A stretch of 64,000 nt of DNA from NCBI RefSeq assembly GCF_020177265.1, contig NZ_JAIVMC010000007.1, forward strand, positions 124,001-188,000, written 5' to 3'. This document shows positions 62,986 to 64,000 of the stretch, piece after piece (the first letter of the stretch is position 1; each line of letters begins with the position of its first letter). The notes beneath the pieces were generated by a model. That model had not been told where the DNA came from, did not search any database, and saw only the letters and a program-made list of their open reading frames with translations. Position numbers and translations under genes: made by a program. The DNA is from Pseudooceanicola marinus (GTDB lineage: Bacteria; Pseudomonadota; Alphaproteobacteria; Rhodobacterales; Rhodobacteraceae).

Positions 62986-63665
62986 CGGCGCCACCAGGGC
63001 AGGGCGCGGAAGTCTGCCTTGATCCTGTCCGCATCATATTCGGTCCGTATCCAGTCTTCGAAGCCGATCGGCTCTTTCGCATTGCGCGCGGCGTAGACGT
63101 CGAGCAGGTGATCGAGCACGCCGGTCTTGCTCTTGCGGATGTGGATGTACTTCAGCGAGAGCATCTTGCGGGCCTCTTCCACGGGGCGGCCTTCGATCAC
63201 CATCAGGTAGATCGCCGAGGCCAAGCCTGCCCGGTCGGCACCGGACTTGCAATGCATCACGAACGGGCGGGGGATGGTGCGCAGGGTCTCGATGACTGCC
63301 AGCACCTCCTCCCGGCTCGGGGCCTTGCGGGCATGCAGGCGGCGCGCGATCAGCGTCAGGCCCAGTTCGCGGCAGCTTTCGACCTCGGTCAGGTAGTGCG
63401 CCGTCGGCTTGTCTCCCCGCAGGGTCAGGACATGGGTGATGCCCATGGCCTTCATCTTCGCGAAACGCCGGTGCGTGGGGTGGTTCGAGCGCCAGACGCC
63501 CGGGGCGATCTGGAAAAAGTTGGTCCACAGGATGCGCAGCGCGGCGTGATCGAACCAGAGGTTGTAGACATTCGCGCGCCGCCGCAGTTCGGGCGTGGAA
63601 AGATCGGTGTTGTAGTGGTCGCGCAGGTCGCGCTCAAACTTGCGGATCTTGTCAGCCAGTGTCAT
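62982..63665 (-). CDS. Dual-specificity/tyrosine phosphatase-like protein
   Basis: 227 residues. Cysteine-based phosphatase with the P-loop HCKSGADRAGL (CxxxxxR), preceded by SNHPTHRRFAKMKAMGITHVLTLRG, read over about 62-86, and a family aspartate region near residue 90-110. This CKSGADRAG form is common in proteobacterial phosphatases near lipid-A or lipid genes and in PTPMT1-like lipid phosphatases. ATG at 63663-63665 (MTLADKIRKFERD) is used; an open frame further upstream is GC-rich and unconserved. It precedes and is coupled to the MsbA-like exporter gene. Confidence 0.85.
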   Translation of the reverse strand: MTLADKIRKFERDLRDHYNTDLSTPELRRRANVYNLWFDHAALRILWTNFFQIAPGVWRSNHPTHRRFAKMKAMGITHVLTLRGDKPTAHYLTEVESCRELGLTLIARRLHARKAPSREEVLAVIETLRTIPRPFVMHCKSGADRAGLASAIYLMVIEGRPVEEARKMLSLKYIHIRKSKTGVLDHLLDVYAARNAKEPIGFEDWIRTEYDADRIKADFRALPWWRR

Positions 63666-64000
63666 CCCGAACCCTTGTCTGTCAGTTCCGGCGTCCGTAC
63701 CGGCGCGTCCCCGCGAAACCCGCCCCCATGTAGGCGAGCAGGGGCCGTCGCGCAAGCGTGGTGGGGGTGACGTAGCGATCTGGCCGAGGGCAGCGGTAAG
63801 GGGGGCCGGAGAAAGGCGTGGGCAGGCCGGGGGCAGGGGGCGCTGCCCCCTCTTGAGCCTGCGGCTCAATTCACCCCCGGAGTATTTCAGACAAGGTGAA
63901 GCAAGGGGCCGGCGGCGCGATGCAGGCGCAGGTGCCCATGAGCCGGAGGGGCAGGCCGGACAACGCGAAAGGCGCCGGCCTGGCGGCGGGGCGCATGGGG
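63666..64000. other. Intergenic sequence at the right edge
   Basis: 335 bases without a supported gene. It holds the upstream region of the phosphatase gene, the palindromic repeat described separately, and CCCCCGGAGTATTT (63873-63886), a sequence that I recognise as often following such palindromes at gene ends in Rhodobacterales. The next gene, if any, lies beyond the window. Confidence 0.5.
63829..63869. repeat. GC-rich palindromic repeat, copy 3
   Basis: GGGGGCAG / CTGCCCCC hairpin (63829-63850) containing the same 20 bases as 17567-17586, followed by a second hairpin TTGAGCC-TGC-GGCTCAA (63853-63869). Confidence 0.75.

Overview
This window is GC-rich, densely coded bacterial DNA with the gene content and gene order of an alphaproteobacterium of the order Rhodobacterales (Rhodobacter/Roseobacter type). 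The main signs are the tldD-coxB-ctaB-ctaG-coxC-SURF1-thrC block, the small DUF6280-like protein, a betICBA cluster with choline sulfatase, the pcm-tolC-PopZ/DUF2497-like neighbourhood, and many one- or four-base stop/start overlaps. I see no rRNA, tRNA, CRISPR, insertion sequence or prophage. It reads as a stretch of core chromosome with a few accessory modules. Genus and species cannot be read from the sequence alone.

Layout. 1-3165: 5' end of dprA, two small enzymes or binding proteins (cupin and Dabb), tldD, and a divergent control region with a perfect FNR-type palindrome. 3166-10753: cytochrome aa3 oxidase subunits II and III with assembly factors (heme O synthase, a small CoxF-like membrane protein, Cox11, SURF1), running by overlapping codons into thrC, an M16 peptidase and an acetyltransferase; subunit I is not here. 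10845-17360: flavin reductase, acetyltransferase, EcsC-family protein, an exported MBL-fold protein, a SulP anion transporter, and the mtnP-apt adenine salvage pair. 17589-25611: FAD-linked 2-hydroxyacid dehydrogenase, ptsP (PTS-Ntr enzyme I), DUF429, lysC, an SDR, DUF1178 and a Nudix protein.

25845-34106 is a complete choline / choline-O-sulfate to glycine betaine module. betI-betC-betB-betA is read leftward and the choline ABC importer choXWV rightward, from a shared control region whose inverted repeat overlaps both predicted promoters. Next to it, 34224-40162 holds the most unusual module: a sulfotransferase, an RND/MMPL exporter and a LolA-like periplasmic carrier with overlapping codons, followed by a putative outer-membrane beta-barrel. 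This looks like a pathway for making and exporting a sulfated lipid or similar amphiphile.

40335-49315 is a sensory region: an orphan amino-acid-type binding protein beside a large chemoreceptor, an IclR regulator, a hybrid histidine kinase with two tandem solute-binding domains, and an inositol-phosphatase-like enzyme. 49392-58520: M20 peptidase, GSCFA protein, pcm, tolC, a PopZ-like acidic scaffold candidate, cobQ, the DUF6280-like gene and efp. 58894-63665: fructosamine-kinase-like protein, YgfZ, a short glycosyltransferase-like protein, an MsbA-type ABC exporter and a dual-specificity-type phosphatase coupled to it. A GC-rich palindromic repeat recurs at three gene ends (10.8, 17.6 and 63.8 kb).
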